This document shows, piece after piece, positions 38,500 through 52,408 of a stretch of 64,000 bases of DNA (positions are counted from its first letter, which is position 1; the number at the start of each line of letters is the position of its first letter). The translations under genes and the position numbers were made by a program. The DNA comes from Hyperoodon ampullatus (Eukaryota; Chordata; Mammalia; Artiodactyla; Ziphiidae), in contig CATKHW010000549.1 of assembly GCA_949752795.1 (NCBI GenBank), forward strand, positions 1,302,001 to 1,366,000, written 5' to 3'. The notes under the pieces were generated by a model, which ran no database searches, was not told the DNA's origin, and was given only the letters and a program-made list of their open reading frames with translations.

Positions 38500-40237
38500 T
38501 TGGCCAAAAAGGGCGTATGCGTTTTCTCCTGAATATATTCAGGAGAAAACGCATACGCCCTTTTTGGCCAAGCAAACAAGCGGGCAATGCAAATCTGCAC
38601 TACAAAGAAGTATCACTTCCCACCAGTCAAAAGGGACATCCACAAAATGTGTAAAAACCAGAAAGGCAAGACAGGCCCTGGAGAACAGGGAACATTGTTA
38701 TGCTGATGGGCGGGATGAAAATTGCCAACTGCCTCTCTGGAGGAGTGCATTGTGTTCCCTAAAACAAGTAAAGAGCAGAGCTACAGAGCCAAGGGCACTT
38801 CCAGTCTAGGGAATATACCTTGGGAAACCTGAAAATCAATAAGACAGAGCCACCCCAAAATTTAGGGCTGCACTGCTTACAAGGACCTCAACTTGGGTAC
38901 ACCTTAAATATCCCAGGAAATATAAAAATGGTTCAAAAAATTGTGGTACTTACGTACGATGGAATATCCCTCAGCCATGAAATCAATGTCATAAGACCAG
39001 TAGCAGCAAAATGGGTGGATTCAGGTACGATGATTCTTAGTGAAATAAGTCACACAGAAAAAGAAACTTATCATAAGATATCACTTATGAAGATCCTGTA
39101 AACATGGCTTCACTTGAACTGAGTAAGGAAAGAGAACAGTGTCTCACATTTAGAAAACACTCTGATGCCTCCTTAAAGGGGAAGGAGAGGTGGGGTGATG
39201 CATAAAACCAGAGTTTGATATAAGTACAGGTACCGTTCCAAAAACCAACTATGGAATAGACAAGACCTACTCCTTCCCCAGTGAAAGGGACTCAAAACCC
39301 CATATTTCCCGCAGAGGAATATATCTGACTAGTAAGAATCTTAAAACCTATGTATTGATATGTCTCCGTAAGGGAATCAAGTGTGTCTAGACTGGCATAA
39401 ACATGGCAGCGAGAATCAGCTCAAACCCACTATAAAAAGGAATTTCAAAAACAAAACAAAAAAACTGGGAAATTCTTTACAATTCCTTCAGGGTCTCTGA
39501 TGAAACCTGCAATGACCCTATCGACAACGACAGCTGGATGTGGCATAAGAAAGGACACTTGGGACTGAGACGATTGGTGAGAATGGGTGAGCAAATGCAT
39601 ACCCTTTATAGCACAAATGCCTGGCACCCATTCCATGGGTACCAACTCTCCAGGTTGAAGGGAATATTACTACAGCTATAACATGTACGGGAAACCTAGA
39701 GAACGGACACACTGTGAATACGAAAGGTTTCTAAAACTCAACGAATAGTCCCTCTCCTGGTGCTCCGGTTTGACTTTCCATCTGCTTTACTATCAACCTC
39801 CCAACTTGGAGAGACAGCCCGTTTAACCTCCTGGTTCGCACAGGTTGGAATTTGGCAGAGGATGAAAGGGAAGAGGGAGAACCAATGAGAGAGTAGCTGT
39901 TAGGCATTTGGACGGGCACATATCACTGTAATTTCCCAGCAGGAAGAAGAATTAACCAAAGTCTCAGCCACCCACCGGGAACCAGCATAGGTCCTGAACC
40001 AAAATTTTGGACTTGCGGTCAGCTCACCAAAAACGAGTTGAAAAATGGAGCTCAGGGGCACAGCAATTCACAAACTGGCCGAGTAATAAAGGACAACTAT
40101 CGTCCAAAAATCTGTTGAGGGAAGGAAACGAGGCGGACTTGAAAGCGAGGCAGAATAGCAGGAAACAGATTTCAAGAGGTACGTTGGAATCGCCTTTAAA
40201 GCACAGGAAGAGGGGCACAACTTCGACAATGATGCAC
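38500..40237 (+). repeat. Satellite unit U16 (type B)
   Basis: 1,738 bp. The palindrome (38,500-38,571) is perfect. Type B marks are present throughout. Confidence 0.95.
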
Positions 40238-41975
40238 TTGGCCAAAAAGGGCGTTTGCGTTTTCTCCTGAATATATTCAGGAGAAAACGCATACGCCCTT
40301 TTTGGCCAAGCAAACAAGCGGGCAATGCAAATCTGCACTACAAAGAAGTATCACTTCCCACCGTTCAAAAGGGACATCCACAAAATGTGTAAAAACCAGA
40401 AAGGCAAGACAGGCCGTGGAGAAGAGGGAACATTGTTATGCTGATGGGCGGGATGTAAATTGCCAACTGCCTCTCTGGAGGAGTGCATTGTGTTCCCTAA
40501 AACAAGTAAACAACAGAGCTACAGAGCCAAGGGCACTTCCAGTCTAGGGAATATACCTTGGGAAACCTGAAAATCAATAAGACAGAGCCACCCAAAAATT
40601 TAGGGCTGAACTGCTTACAAGGACCTCAACTTGGGTACACCTTAAATATCCCTGGAAATATAAAAATGGTTCAAAAAATTGTGGTACTTACGTACGATGG
40701 AATATCCCTCAGCCATGAAATCAATGTCATAAGACCAGTAGCAGCAAAATGGGTGGATTCAGGTACGATGATTCTATGTGAAATAAGTCACACAGAAAAA
40801 GAAACTTATCATAAGATATCACTTATGAAGATCCTGTAAACATGGCTTCACTTGAACTGAGTAAGGAAAGAGAACAGTGTCTCACATTTAGAAAACACTC
40901 TGATGCCTCCTTAAAGGGGAAGGAGAGGTGGGGTGATGCATAAAACCAGAGTTTGATATAAGTACAGGTACCGTTCCAAAAACCAACTATGGAATAGACA
41001 AGACCTACTCCTTCCCCAGTGAAAGGGACTCAAAACCCCATATTTCCCGCAGAGGAATATATCTGACTAGTAAGAATCTTAAAACCTATGTATTGATATG
41101 TCTCCGTAAGGGAATCAAGTGTGTCTAGACTGGCATAAACATGGCAGCGAGAATCAGCTCAAACCCACTATAAAAAGGAATTTCAAAAACAAAACAAAAA
41201 AACTGGGAAATTCTTTACAATTCCTTCAGGGTCTCTGATGAAACCTGCAATGACCCTATCGACAACGACAGCTGGATGTGGCATAAGAAAGGACACTTGG
41301 GACTGAGACGATTGGTGAGAATGGGTGAGCAAATGCAGACCCTTTAAAGCACAAATGCCTGGCACCCATTCCATGGGTCCCAACTCTCCAGGTTGAAGGG
41401 AATATTACTACAGCTATAACATGTACGGGAAACCTGGAGAACGGACACACTGTGAATACGAAAGGTTTCTAAAACTCAACGAATAGTCCCTCTCCTGGTG
41501 CTCCGGTTTGACTTTCCATCTGCTTTACTATCAACCTCCCAACTTGGAGAGACAGCCCGTTTAACCTCCTGGTTCGCACAGGTTGGAATTTGGCAGAGGA
41601 TGAAAGGGAAGAGGGAGAACCAATGAGAGAGTAGCTGTTAGGCATTTGGACGGGCACATATCACTGTAATTTCCCAGCAGGAAGAAGAATTAACCAAAGT
41701 CTCAGCCACCCACCGGGAACCAGCATAGGTCCTGAACCAAAATTTTGGACTTGCGGTCAGCTCACCAAAAACGAGTTGAAAAATGGAGCTCAGGGGCACA
41801 GCAATTCACAAACTGGCCGAGTAATAAAGGACAACTATCGTCCAAAAATCTGTTGAGGGAAGGAAACGAGGCGGACTTGAAAGCGAGGCAGAATAGCAGG
41901 AAACAGATTTCAAGAGGTACGTTGGAATCGCCTTTAAAGCACAGGAAGAGGGGCACAACTTCGACAATGATGCAC
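40238..41975 (+). repeat. Satellite unit U17 (A/B mosaic)
   Basis: 1,738 bp. The 5' part is type A (CCGTTCAAAAGGG, GTGGAGAAGAGGGAAC, AAGTAAACAACAG). From about 40,845 it is type B (ACATGGCTTCACTTG, ACTCTGATGCCTCC). Around 41,335 it loses B marks (GCAGACCCTTTAAAGC in place of GCATACCCTTTATAGC), then shows B marks again (GGTTGGAATTTGGC). Private bases: GGGCTGAACTGC and TTCTATGTGAAATAAG. Confidence 0.93.
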
Positions 41976-43714
41976 TTGGCCAAAAAGGGCGTTTGCGTTT
42001 TCTCCTGAATATATTCAGGAGAAAACGCATACGCCCTTTTTGGCCAAGCAAACAAGCGGGCAATGCAAATCTGCACTACAAAGAAGTATCACTTCCCACC
42101 GTTCAAAAGGGACATCCACAAAATGTGTAAAAACCAGAAAGGCAAGACAGGCCGTGGAGAAGAGGGAACATTGTTATGCTGATGGGCGGGATGTAAATTG
42201 CCAACTGCCTCTCTGGAGGAGTGCATTGTGTTCCCTAAAACAAGTAAACAACAGAGCTACAGAGCCAAGGGCACTTCCAGTCTAGGGAATATACCTTGGG
42301 AAACCTGAAAATCAATAAGACAGAGCCACCCAAAAATTTAGGGCTGAACTGCTTACAAGGACCTCAACTTGGGTACACCTTAAATATCCCTGGAAATATA
42401 AAAATGGTTCAAAAAATTGTGGTACTTACGTACGATGGAATATCCCTCAGCCATGAAATCAATGTCATAAGACCAGTAGCAGCAAAATGGGTGGATTCAG
42501 GTACGATGATTCTATGTGAAATAAGTCACACAGAAAAAGAAACTTATCATAAGATATCACTTATGAAGATCCTGTAAACATGGCTTCACTTGAACTGAGT
42601 AAGGAAAGAGAACAGTGTCTCACATTTAGAAAACACTCTGATGCCTCCTTAAGGGGGAAGGAGAGGTGGGGTGATGCATAAAACCAGAGTTTGATATAAG
42701 TACAGGTACCGTTACAAAAACCAACTATGGAATAGACAAGACCTACACATTCCTCAGTGAAAGGGACTCAAAACACCATATTTCCCGGAGAGGAATATAT
42801 CTGACTTGTAAGAATCTTAAAACCTATGTATTGATATGTCTCCGTAAGGGAATCAAGTGTGTCTAGACTGGCATAAACATGGCAGCGAGAATCAGCTCAA
42901 ACCCACTATAAAAAGGAATTTCAAAAACAAAACAAAAAAACTGGGAAATTCTTTACAAATCCTTCAGGGTCTCTGATGAAACCTGGAATGACCCTATCTA
43001 CAATGACAGCTGGATGTGGCATAAGAAAGGACACTTGGGACTGAGACGATTGGAGAGATTGGGTGAGCAAATGCAGACCGTTTAAAGCACAAATGCCTGG
43101 CACCCATTCCATGGGTACCAACTCTCCAGGTTGAAGGGAATATTACTACAGCTATAACATGTACGGGAAACCTAGAGAACGGACACACTCTGAATAGGAA
43201 AGGTTTCTAAAACTCAACGAATAGTCCCTCTCCTGGTGCTCCGGTTTGACTTTCCATCTGCTTTACTATCAACCTCCCAACTTGGAGAGACAGCCCCTTT
43301 AACCTCCTGGTTCGCACAAGTTGCCAATTTGGCAGAGGATGAAAGGGAAGAGGGAGACCCAATGAGAGAGTAGCTGTTAGGCATTTGGACGGGCACATAT
43401 CACTGTAATTTCCCAGCAGGAAGAAGAATTAACCAAAGACTCAGACACCCTCTGGGAACGAGTATAGGTCCTGAACCAAAATTTGGGACTTGCGGTCAGC
43501 TCACCAAAAACGAGTTGAAAAATGGAGCTCAGGGGCACAGCAATTCACAAACTGCCCGAGTAATAAAGAACAACTATCGTCCAAAAATCTGTTGAGGGAA
43601 GGCAACGAGGCGGACTTGAAATCGAGGCAGAATAGCAGGAAACAGATTTCAAGAGGTACGTTGGAATCGCATTTAAAGCACAGGAAGAGGGGCACAACTT
43701 CGACAATGATGCAC
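41976..43714 (+). repeat. Satellite unit U18 (duplicate of U17, new 3' half)
   Basis: 1,739 bp. Its 5' half copies U17, including the private GGGCTGAACTGC and TTCTATGTGAAATAAG, so U17 and U18 arose by a one-unit duplication. From about 42,710 it changes to another type (TACACATTCCTCAGTG, TTTCCCGGAGAGG), which marks the exit from the higher-order block. Confidence 0.93.
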
Positions 43715-45453
43715 TTGGCCAAAAAGGGCGTATGCGTTTTCTCCTGAATATATTCAGGAGAAAATGCATACGCCCTTTTTGGCCAAGCAAGCAAGTGGGC
43801 AATGCAAATCTGCACTACAAAGAAGTATCACTTCCCACAGGTCAAAAGGGACATCCACAAAATGTGTAAAAACCAGAAAGGCAAGACAGGCCCTGGAGAA
43901 CAGGGAGCCTTGTTATGCTGATGGGCGGGATGTAAATTGCCAACTGCCTCTCTGGAGGAGTGCATTGTGTTCCCTAAAACAAGTAAAGAACAGAGCTACA
44001 GAGCCAAGGGCACTTCCAGTCTAGGGAATATACCTTGGGAAAACTGAAAATCAATAAGACAGAGCAACCCCAAAATTTAGGGCTGCACTGCTTACAAGGA
44101 CCTCAACTTGGGTACACCTTAAATATCCCAGGAAATATAAAAATGGTTCAAAAAATTGTGGTACTTACGTACGATGGAATATCCCTCAGCCATGAAATCA
44201 ATGTCATAAGACCAGTAGCAGCAAAATGGGTGGATTCAGGTACGATGATTCTAAGTGAAATAAGTCACACAGAAAAATAAACTTATCATAAGATATCACT
44301 TATGAAGATCCTGTAAACATGGCTACACTTGAACTGAGTTAGGAAAGAGAACAGTGTCTCACATTTAGAAAACACTCTTATGCCTGCTTAAGGGGGAAGG
44401 AGAGGTGGGGTGATGCATAAAACCTGAGTTTGATATAAGCACAGGTACCGTTCCAAAAACCAACTATGGAATAGACAAGACCTACACCTTCCTCAGTGAA
44501 AGGGACTCAAAACCCCATATTTCCCGCAGAGGAATATATCTGACTAGTAAGAATCTTAAAACCTATGTATTGATATGTCTCCGTAAGGGAATCAAGTGTG
44601 TCTAGACTGGCATAAACATGGCAGCGAGAATCAGCTCAAACCCACTATAAAACGGAATTTCAAAAACAAAACAAAAAAACTGGGAAATTCTTTACAATTC
44701 CTTCAGGGTCTCTGATGAAACCTGGAATGACCCTATGTACAACGACAGCTGGATGTGGCATAAGGCTGGAGACTTGGGACTGAGAGTATTGGTGAGATTG
44801 GGTGAGCAAATGCAGACCCTTTAAAGCAATAATGCATGGCACCCATTCCATGGGTCCCAACTCTCCAGGTTGAAGGGAATATTACTACAGTTATAACATG
44901 TACGGGAAACCTAGAGAACGGACACACTGTGAATACGAAAGGTTTCTAAAACTCAACGAATAGTCCCTCTCCTGGTGCTCCGGTTTGACTTTCCATCTGC
45001 TTTACTATCAACCTCCCAACTTGGAGAGACAGCCCCTTTAACCTCCTGGTTCGCACAGGTTTCCAATTTGGCAGAGGATGAAAGGGAAGAGGGAGAACCA
45101 ATGAGAGAGTAGCTGTTAGGCATTTGGACGGGCACATATCTCTGTAATTTCCCGGCAGGAAGAAGAATTAACCAAAGTCTCAGCCACCCACCGGGAACCA
45201 GTATAGGTCCTGAACCAAAATTTTGGACTTGCGGTCAGCTCACCAAAAACGAGTTGAAAAATGGAGCTCAGGGGCACAGCAATTCACAAACTGGCCGAGT
45301 AATAAAGGACAACTATCGTCCAAAAATCTGTTGAGGGAAGGCAACGAGGCGGACTTGAAAGCGAGGCAGAATAGCAGGAAACAGATTTCAAGAGGTACGT
45401 TGGAATCGCATTTAAAGCACAGGAAGAGGGGCACAACTTCGACAATGATGCAC
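43715..45453 (+). repeat. Satellite unit U19
   Basis: 1,739 bp. The palindrome (43,715-43,786) has one mismatch (right GAAAATGCATACG). Near the end of the unit, GAATCGCATTTAAAGC is shared with the end of U18. Confidence 0.96.
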
Positions 45454-47192
45454 TTGGCCAAAAAGGGCGTATGCGTTTTCTCCTGAATATATTCAGGAGA
45501 AAACGCATACGCCCTTTTTGGCCAAGCAAGCAAGCGGGCAATGCAAATCTGCACTACAAAGAAGTATCACTTCCCACCGGTCAAAAGGGACATCCACAAA
45601 ATGTGTAAAAACCAGAAAGGCAAGACAGGCCCTGGAGAACAGGGAGCCTTGTTATGCTGATGGGCGGGATGTAAATTGCCAACTGCCTCTCTGGAGGAGT
45701 GCATTGTGTTCCCTAAAACAAGTAAAGAACAGAGCTACAGAGCCAAGGGCACTTCCTGTCTAGGGAATATACCTTGGGAAAACTGAAAATCAATAAGACA
45801 GAGCCACCCCAAAATTTAGGGCTGTACTGCTTACAAGGACCTCAACTTGGGTACACCTTAAATTTCACAGGAAATATAAAAATGGTTCAAAAAATTGTGG
45901 TACATACGTACGATGGAATATCCCTCAGCCATGAAATCAATGTCATAAGACCAGTAGCAGCAAAATGGGTGGATTCAGGTACGATGATTCTAAGTGAAAT
46001 AAGTCACACAGAAAAATAAACTTATCATAAGATATCACTTATGAAGATCCTGTAAACATGGCTACACTTGAACTGAGTTAGGAAAGAGAACAGTGTCTCA
46101 CATTTAGAAAACACTCTTATGCCTGCTTAAGGGGGAAGGAGAGGTGGGGTGATGCATAAAACCAGAGTTTGATATAAGCACAGGTACCGTTCCAAAAACC
46201 AACTATGGAATAGACAAGACCTACACCTTCCTCAGTGAAAGGGACTCAAAACCCCATATTTCCCACAGAGGAATATATCTGACTAGTAAGAATCTTAAAA
46301 CCTATGTATTGATATGTCTCCGTGAGGGAATCAAGTGTCTCTAGACTGGCATAAACATGGCAGCGAGAATCAGCTCAAACCCACTATAAAAAGGAATTTC
46401 AAAAACAAAACAAAAAAACTGGGAAATTCTTTACAATTCCTTCAGGGTCTCTGATGAAACCAGGAATGACCCTATCTACAACGACAGCTGGATGTGGCAT
46501 AAGGCTGGACACTTGGGACTGAGAGGATTGGTGAGATTGGGTGAGCAAATGCAGACCCTTTAAAGCAATAATGCATGGCACCCATTCCATGGGTCCCAAC
46601 TCTCCAGGTTGAAGGGAATATTACTACAGTTATAACATGTACGGGAAACCTAGAGAACGGACACACTGTGAATACGAAAGGTTTCTAAAACTCAACGAAT
46701 AGTCCCTCTCCTGGTGCTCCGGTTTGACTTTCCATCTGCTTTACTATCAACCTCCCAACTTGGAGAGACAGCCCCTTTAACCTCCTGGTTCGCACAGGTT
46801 GCCAATTTGGCAGAGGATGAAAGGGAAGAGGGAGAACCAATGAGAGAGTAGCTGTTAGGCATTTGGACGGGCACATATCACTGTAAATTCCCGGCAGGAA
46901 GAAGAATTAACCAAAGTCTCAGCCACCCACCGGGAACCAGTATAGGTCCTGAACCAAAATTTTGGACTTGCGGTCAGCTCACCAAAAACAAGTTGAAAAA
47001 TGGAGCTCAGGGGCACAGCAATTCACAAACTGGCCGAGTAATAAAGGACAACTATCGTCCAAAAATCTGTTAAGGGAAGGCAACGAGGCCGACTTGAAAG
47101 CGAGGCAGAATAGCAGGAAAGAGATTTCAAGAGGTACGTTGGAATCGCCTTTAAAGCACAGGAAGAGGGGCACAACGTCGACAATGATGCAC
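45454..47192 (+). repeat. Satellite unit U20
   Basis: 1,739 bp. Perfect palindrome with the outer C/G pair (45,454-45,525). Its end introduces the TGTTAAGGGAAGG and GGAAAGAGATTTC variants that mark the following subgroup. Confidence 0.96.
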
Positions 47193-48929
47193 TTGGCTAA
47201 AAAGGGCGCATGCGTATCCTCCTTAATATATTCAGGAGAAAACGCATACGCCTGTTTTGGCCAAGCAAGCAAGCGGGCAATGCAAATCTGCACTACAAAG
47301 AAGTATCACTTCCCACCGGTCAAAAGGGACATCCACAAAATGTGTAAAAACCAGAAAGGCAAGACAGGCCCTGGAGAACAGGGAGCCTTGTTATGCTGAT
47401 GGGCGGGATGTAAATTGCCAACTGCCTCTCTGGAGGAGTGCATTGTGTTCCCTAAAACAAGTAAAGAACAGAGCTACAGAGCCAAGGGCACTTCCAGTCT
47501 AGGGAATATACCTTGGGAAAACTGAAAATCAATAAGACAGAGCCACCCCAAAATTTAGGGCTGCACTGCTTACGAGGACCTCAACTTGGGTACACCTTAA
47601 ATATCCCAGGAAATATAAAAATGGTTCAAAAAATTGTGGTACTTACGTACGATGGAATATCCCTCAGCCATGAAATCAATGTCATAAGACCAGTAGCAGC
47701 AAAATGGGTGGATTCAGGTACGATGATTCTAAATGAAATAAGTCACACAGAAAAAGAAACTTATCATAAGATATCACTTATGAAGATCCTGTAAACATAG
47801 TTACACTTGAACTGAGTTAGGAAATAGAACAGTGTCTCACATTTAGAAAACACTCTTATGCCTGTTAAGGGAAAGGAGAGGTGGGGTGATGCATAAAACC
47901 AGAGTTTGATATAAGCACAGGTACCGTTCCAAAAACCAACTATGGAATAGACAAGACCTACACCTTCCTCAGTGAAAGGGACTCAAAACCCCATAGTTCC
48001 CGCAGAGGAATATATCTGACTAGTAAGAATCTTAAAACCTATGTATTGATATGTCTCCGTAAGGGAATCAAGAGTGTCTAGACTGGCATAAACATGGCAG
48101 CGAGAATCAGCTCAAACCAACTATAAAAAGGAATTTCAAAAACAAAACAAAAAAACTGGGAAATTCTTTACAATTCCTATAGGGTCTCTGATGAAACCTA
48201 GAATGACCCTATCTACAACGACAGCTGGATATGGCATAAGGAGGGACACTTGGGACTGAGACGATTGGTGAGATTGGGTGAGCAAATGCAGACCCTTTAA
48301 AGCACAAATGCCTGGCACCCATTCCATGGGTACCAACTCTCCAGGTTAAAGGGAATATTACTACTGCTATAACATATACGGGAAACCTAGAGAACGGACA
48401 CAGTGTGAATACGAAAGGTTTCTAAAACTCAACGAATAGTCCCTCTCCTGGTGCTCTGGTTTGACTTTCCATCTGTTATACTATCAACATCCCAACTTGG
48501 AGAGACAGCCCATTTAACCTCCTGGTTCTCTCAGGTTGCCAATTTGGCAGAGCATGAAAGGGAAGAGGGAGACCCAATGAGAGAGTAGCTGTTAGGCATT
48601 TGAACAGGCACATATCACTGTAATTTCCCGGCAGGAAGAAGAATTAACCAAAGTCTCAGCCCCCCACCGGGAACCAGCATAGGTCCTGAACCTAAATTTC
48701 GGACTTGCGGTCAGCTCACCAAAAACGAGTTGAAAAATGGAGCTCAGGGGCACAGCAATTCACAAACTGGCCGAGTAATAAAGGACAACTATCGTCCAAA
48801 AATCTGTTAAGGGAAGGCAACGAGGCGGACTTGAAAGCGAGGCAGAATAGCAGGAAAGAGATTTCAAGAGGTACGTTGGAATTGCATTTAAAGCACAGGA
48901 AGAGGGGCACAACTTCGACAATGATGCAC
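47193..48929 (+). repeat. Satellite unit U21 (decayed palindrome subgroup)
   Basis: 1,737 bp. The palindrome (47,193-47,264) has about seven mismatches, most in the left arm, which now reads GCGTATCCTCCTTAATA. The right arm is nearly intact (CGCCTGTTTTGG). Confidence 0.95.
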
Positions 48930-50669
48930 TTGGCTAAAAAGGGCGTATGTGTATCCTCCTTAATATATTCAGGAGAAAACGCATACGCCTTTTTTGGCCA
49001 AGCAAGCAAGCGGGCAATGCAAATCTGCACTACAAAGAAGTATCACTTCCCACCGGTCAAAAGGGACATCCACAAAATGTGTAAAAACCAGAAAGGCAAG
49101 ACAGGCCCTGGAGAACAGGGAGCCTTGTTGTGCTGATGGGCAGCATGTAAACTGACAACTGCCTCTCTGGAGGAGTACATTGTACTCCCTAAAACAAGTA
49201 AAGAACAGAGCTACAGAGTCAAGGGCACTTCCAGTCTAGGGAATATACCTTGGGAAAACTGAAAATCAATAAGACAGAGCCACCCCAAAATTTAGGGCTG
49301 CACTGCTTACAAGGACCTCAACTTGGGTACACCTTAAATATCACAGGAAATATAAAAATGGTTCAAAAAATTGTGGTACTTACGTACGATGGAATATCCC
49401 TCAGCCATGAAATCAATGTCATAAGACCAGTAGCAGCAAAATGGGTGGATTCAGGTACGATGATTCTAAGTGAAATAAGTCACACAGAAAAAGAAACTTA
49501 TCATAAGATATAACTTATGAAGATCCTGTAAACATTGCTACACTTGAACTGAGTTAGGAAAGAGAACAGTGTCTCACATTTAGAAAACACTCTTATGCCT
49601 GCTTAAGGGGGAAGGAGAGGTGGGGTGATGCATAAAACCAGAGTTTGATATAAGCACAGGTACCGTTCCAAAGACCAACTATGGAATAGACAAGACCTAC
49701 ACCTTCCTCAGTGAAAGGGACTCAAAACCCCATATTTCCCGCAGAGGAATATATCTGACAAGTAAGAATCTTAAAACCTATGTATTGATATTTCTCCGTA
49801 AGGGAATCAAGTGTGTCTAGACTGGCATAAACATGGCAGTGAGAATCAGCTCAAACCCACTATAAAAAGGAATTTCAAAAACAAAACAAAAAAACTGGGA
49901 AATTCTTTACAATTCCTTGAGGGTCTCTGATGAAACCTGGAATGAACATATCTACAACGACAGCTGGATGTGGCATAAGGCTGGACACTTGGGACTGAGA
50001 GGATTGGTGAGATTGGGTGAGCAAATGCAGACCCTTTAAAGCAATAATGCATGGCACCCATTCCATGGGTCCCAACTCTCCAGGTTGAAGGGAATATTAC
50101 TACAGTTATAACATGTACGGGAAACCTAGAGAACAGACACACTGTGAATACGAAAGGTTTCTAAAACTCAACGAATAGTCCCACTGCTGGTGCTCCGGTT
50201 TGACTTTCCAATCGCTTTACTATCAACCTCCCAACTTGGAGAGACAGCCCCTTTAACCTCCTGGTTCGCACAGGTTTCCAATTTGGCAGAGGATGAAAGG
50301 GAAGAGGGAGAACCAATGAGAGAGTAGATGTTAGGCATTTGGACGGGCACATATCACTCTAATTTCCCGGCAGGAAGAATAATTAACCAAAGTCTCAGCC
50401 ACCCACCGGGAACCTGCATAGGTCCTGAACCAAAATTTTGGACTTGAGGTCAGCTCACAAAAAAACGAGTTGATAAATGGAGCTCAGGGGCACAGCAATT
50501 CAAAAACTGGCCAAGTAATAAAGGACAAGTATCGTCCAAAAATCTGTTGAGGGAAGGCAACGAGGCGGACTTGAAAGCGAGGCAGAATAGCAGGAAACAG
50601 ATTTCAAGAGGTACGTTGGAATCGCCTTTAAAGCACAGGAAGAGGGGCACAACTTCGACAATGATGCAC
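48930..50669 (+). repeat. Satellite unit U22 (decayed palindrome subgroup)
   Basis: 1,740 bp. The palindrome (48,930-49,001) has about six mismatches and shares TATCCTCCTTAATA with U21. Other private bases: GGCAGCATGTAAACTGAC and TACATTGTACTCCC. Confidence 0.95.
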
Positions 50670-52408
50670 TTGGCCAAAAAGGGCGTATGTGTATTCTCCT
50701 TAATATATTCAGGAGAAAACGCATACACCCTTTTTGGCCAAGCAAGCAAGCGGGCAATGCAAATCTGCATTACAAAGATGTATCACTTCCCACCGGTTAA
50801 AAGGGACATCCACAAAATGTGTAAAAACCAGAAAGGCAAGACAGGCCCTGGAGAACAGGGAGCCTTTTTGTGCTGATGGGCGGCATGTAAATGGCCCACT
50901 GCCTCTCTAGAGGAGTACATTGTTTTCCCTAAAACAAGTAAACAACAGAGCTACAGAGCCAAGGGCACTTCCAGTCTAGGGAATATACCTTGGGAAAACT
51001 GAAAATCAATAAGACAGAGCCACCCCAAAATTTAGGGCTGCACTGCTTACAAGGACCTCAACTTGGGTACACCTTAAATATCCCAGGAAATATAAAAATG
51101 GTTCAAAAAATTGTGGTACTTACGTACGATGGAATATCCCTCAGCCATGAAATCAATGCCATAAGACCAGTAGCAGCAAAATGGGTGGATTCAGGTACGA
51201 TGATTCTAAGTGAAATAAGTCACACAGCAAAAGAAACTTATCATAAGATATCACTTATGAAGATCCTGTAAACATTGCTACACTTGAACTGAGTTAGGAA
51301 AGAGAACAGTGTCTCACATTTAGAAAACACTCTTATGCCTGCTTAAGGGGGAAGGAGAGGTGGGGTGATGCATAAAACCAGAGTTTGATATAAGCACAGG
51401 TACCGTTCCAAAAACCAACTATGGAAGAGACAAGACCTACACCTTCCTCAGTGAAAGGGACTCAAAACCCTATATTTCCTGCAGAGGAACATATCTGACT
51501 AGTAGGAATCTTAAAACCTATGTATTGATATGTCCCCGTAAGGGAATCAAGTGTGTCTAGACTGGCATAAACATGGCAGTGAGAATCAGCTCAAACCCAC
51601 TCTAAAAAGGAATTTCAAAAACAAAACAAAAAAACTGGGAAATTCTTTACAATTCCTTCAGGGTCTCTGATGAAACCTGGAATGACCCTATCTAAAACGA
51701 CAGCTGGATGTGGCATAAGGCTGGACACTTGGGACTGAGACGATTGGTGAGAGTGGGTGAGCAAATGCAGACCCTTTAAAGCAATAATGCCTGGCACCCA
51801 TTCCATGGGTCCCAACTCTCCAGGTTGAAGGGAATATTACTACAGCTATAACATGTACGGCAAACCTAGAGAACGGACACACTGTGAATACGAAAGGTTT
51901 CTAAAACTCAACGAATAGTCCCTGTCCTGGTGCTCCGGTTTGACTTACCATCTGCTTTACTATCAACCTCCCCACTTGGAGAGACAGCCCATTTAACCTC
52001 CTGGTTCGCACAGGTTGCCAATTTGGCAGAGGATGAAAGGTAAGACGGAGAACCAATGAGAGAGTAGCTGTCAGGCATTTGAACGGGCATATATCACTGT
52101 AATTTCCCAGCAGGAAGAAGAATTAACCAAAGTCTCAGCCACCCACCGGGAACCAGCATAGGTCCTGAACCAAAATTTCGGACTTGCGGTCAGCTCACCA
52201 AAAACGAGTTGAAAAATGGAGCTCAGGGGCACAGCAATTCACAAACTGGCCGAGTAATAAAGGACAACTATCGTCCAAAAATCTGTTGAGGGAAGGCAAC
52301 GAGGCGGACTTGAAAGCGAGGCAGAATAGCAGGAAACAGATTTCAAGATGTACGTTGGAATCGCCTTTCAAGCACAGGAAGAGGGGCACAACTTCGACAA
52401 TGATGAAC
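50670..52408 (+). repeat. Satellite unit U23 (partly decayed palindrome)
   Basis: 1,739 bp. The palindrome (50,670-50,741) has about four mismatches; the left arm reads TGTGTATTCTCCTTAATA. It is intermediate between U22 and normal units. Confidence 0.95.

Larger units (their letters stand above)
36762..40237 (+). repeat. Higher-order dimer 3 (U15 + U16), 3,476 bp
   Basis: Third A+B dimer. Private changes include TAAACTCACC (38,280), ATTCTTAGTG (about 39,033) and CCTGCAATGACC (about 39,506). The last of these is shared with U17, so the exchange that made U17 used a copy like this one. Confidence 0.94.

Noticed and set aside
33286..40237. Dimer copies as a pure assembly duplication
   Set aside because: Each dimer has private changes (for example 38,280, about 39,033 and about 39,506), which a simple duplicated contig would not have. 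The possibility is not fully excluded without reads.
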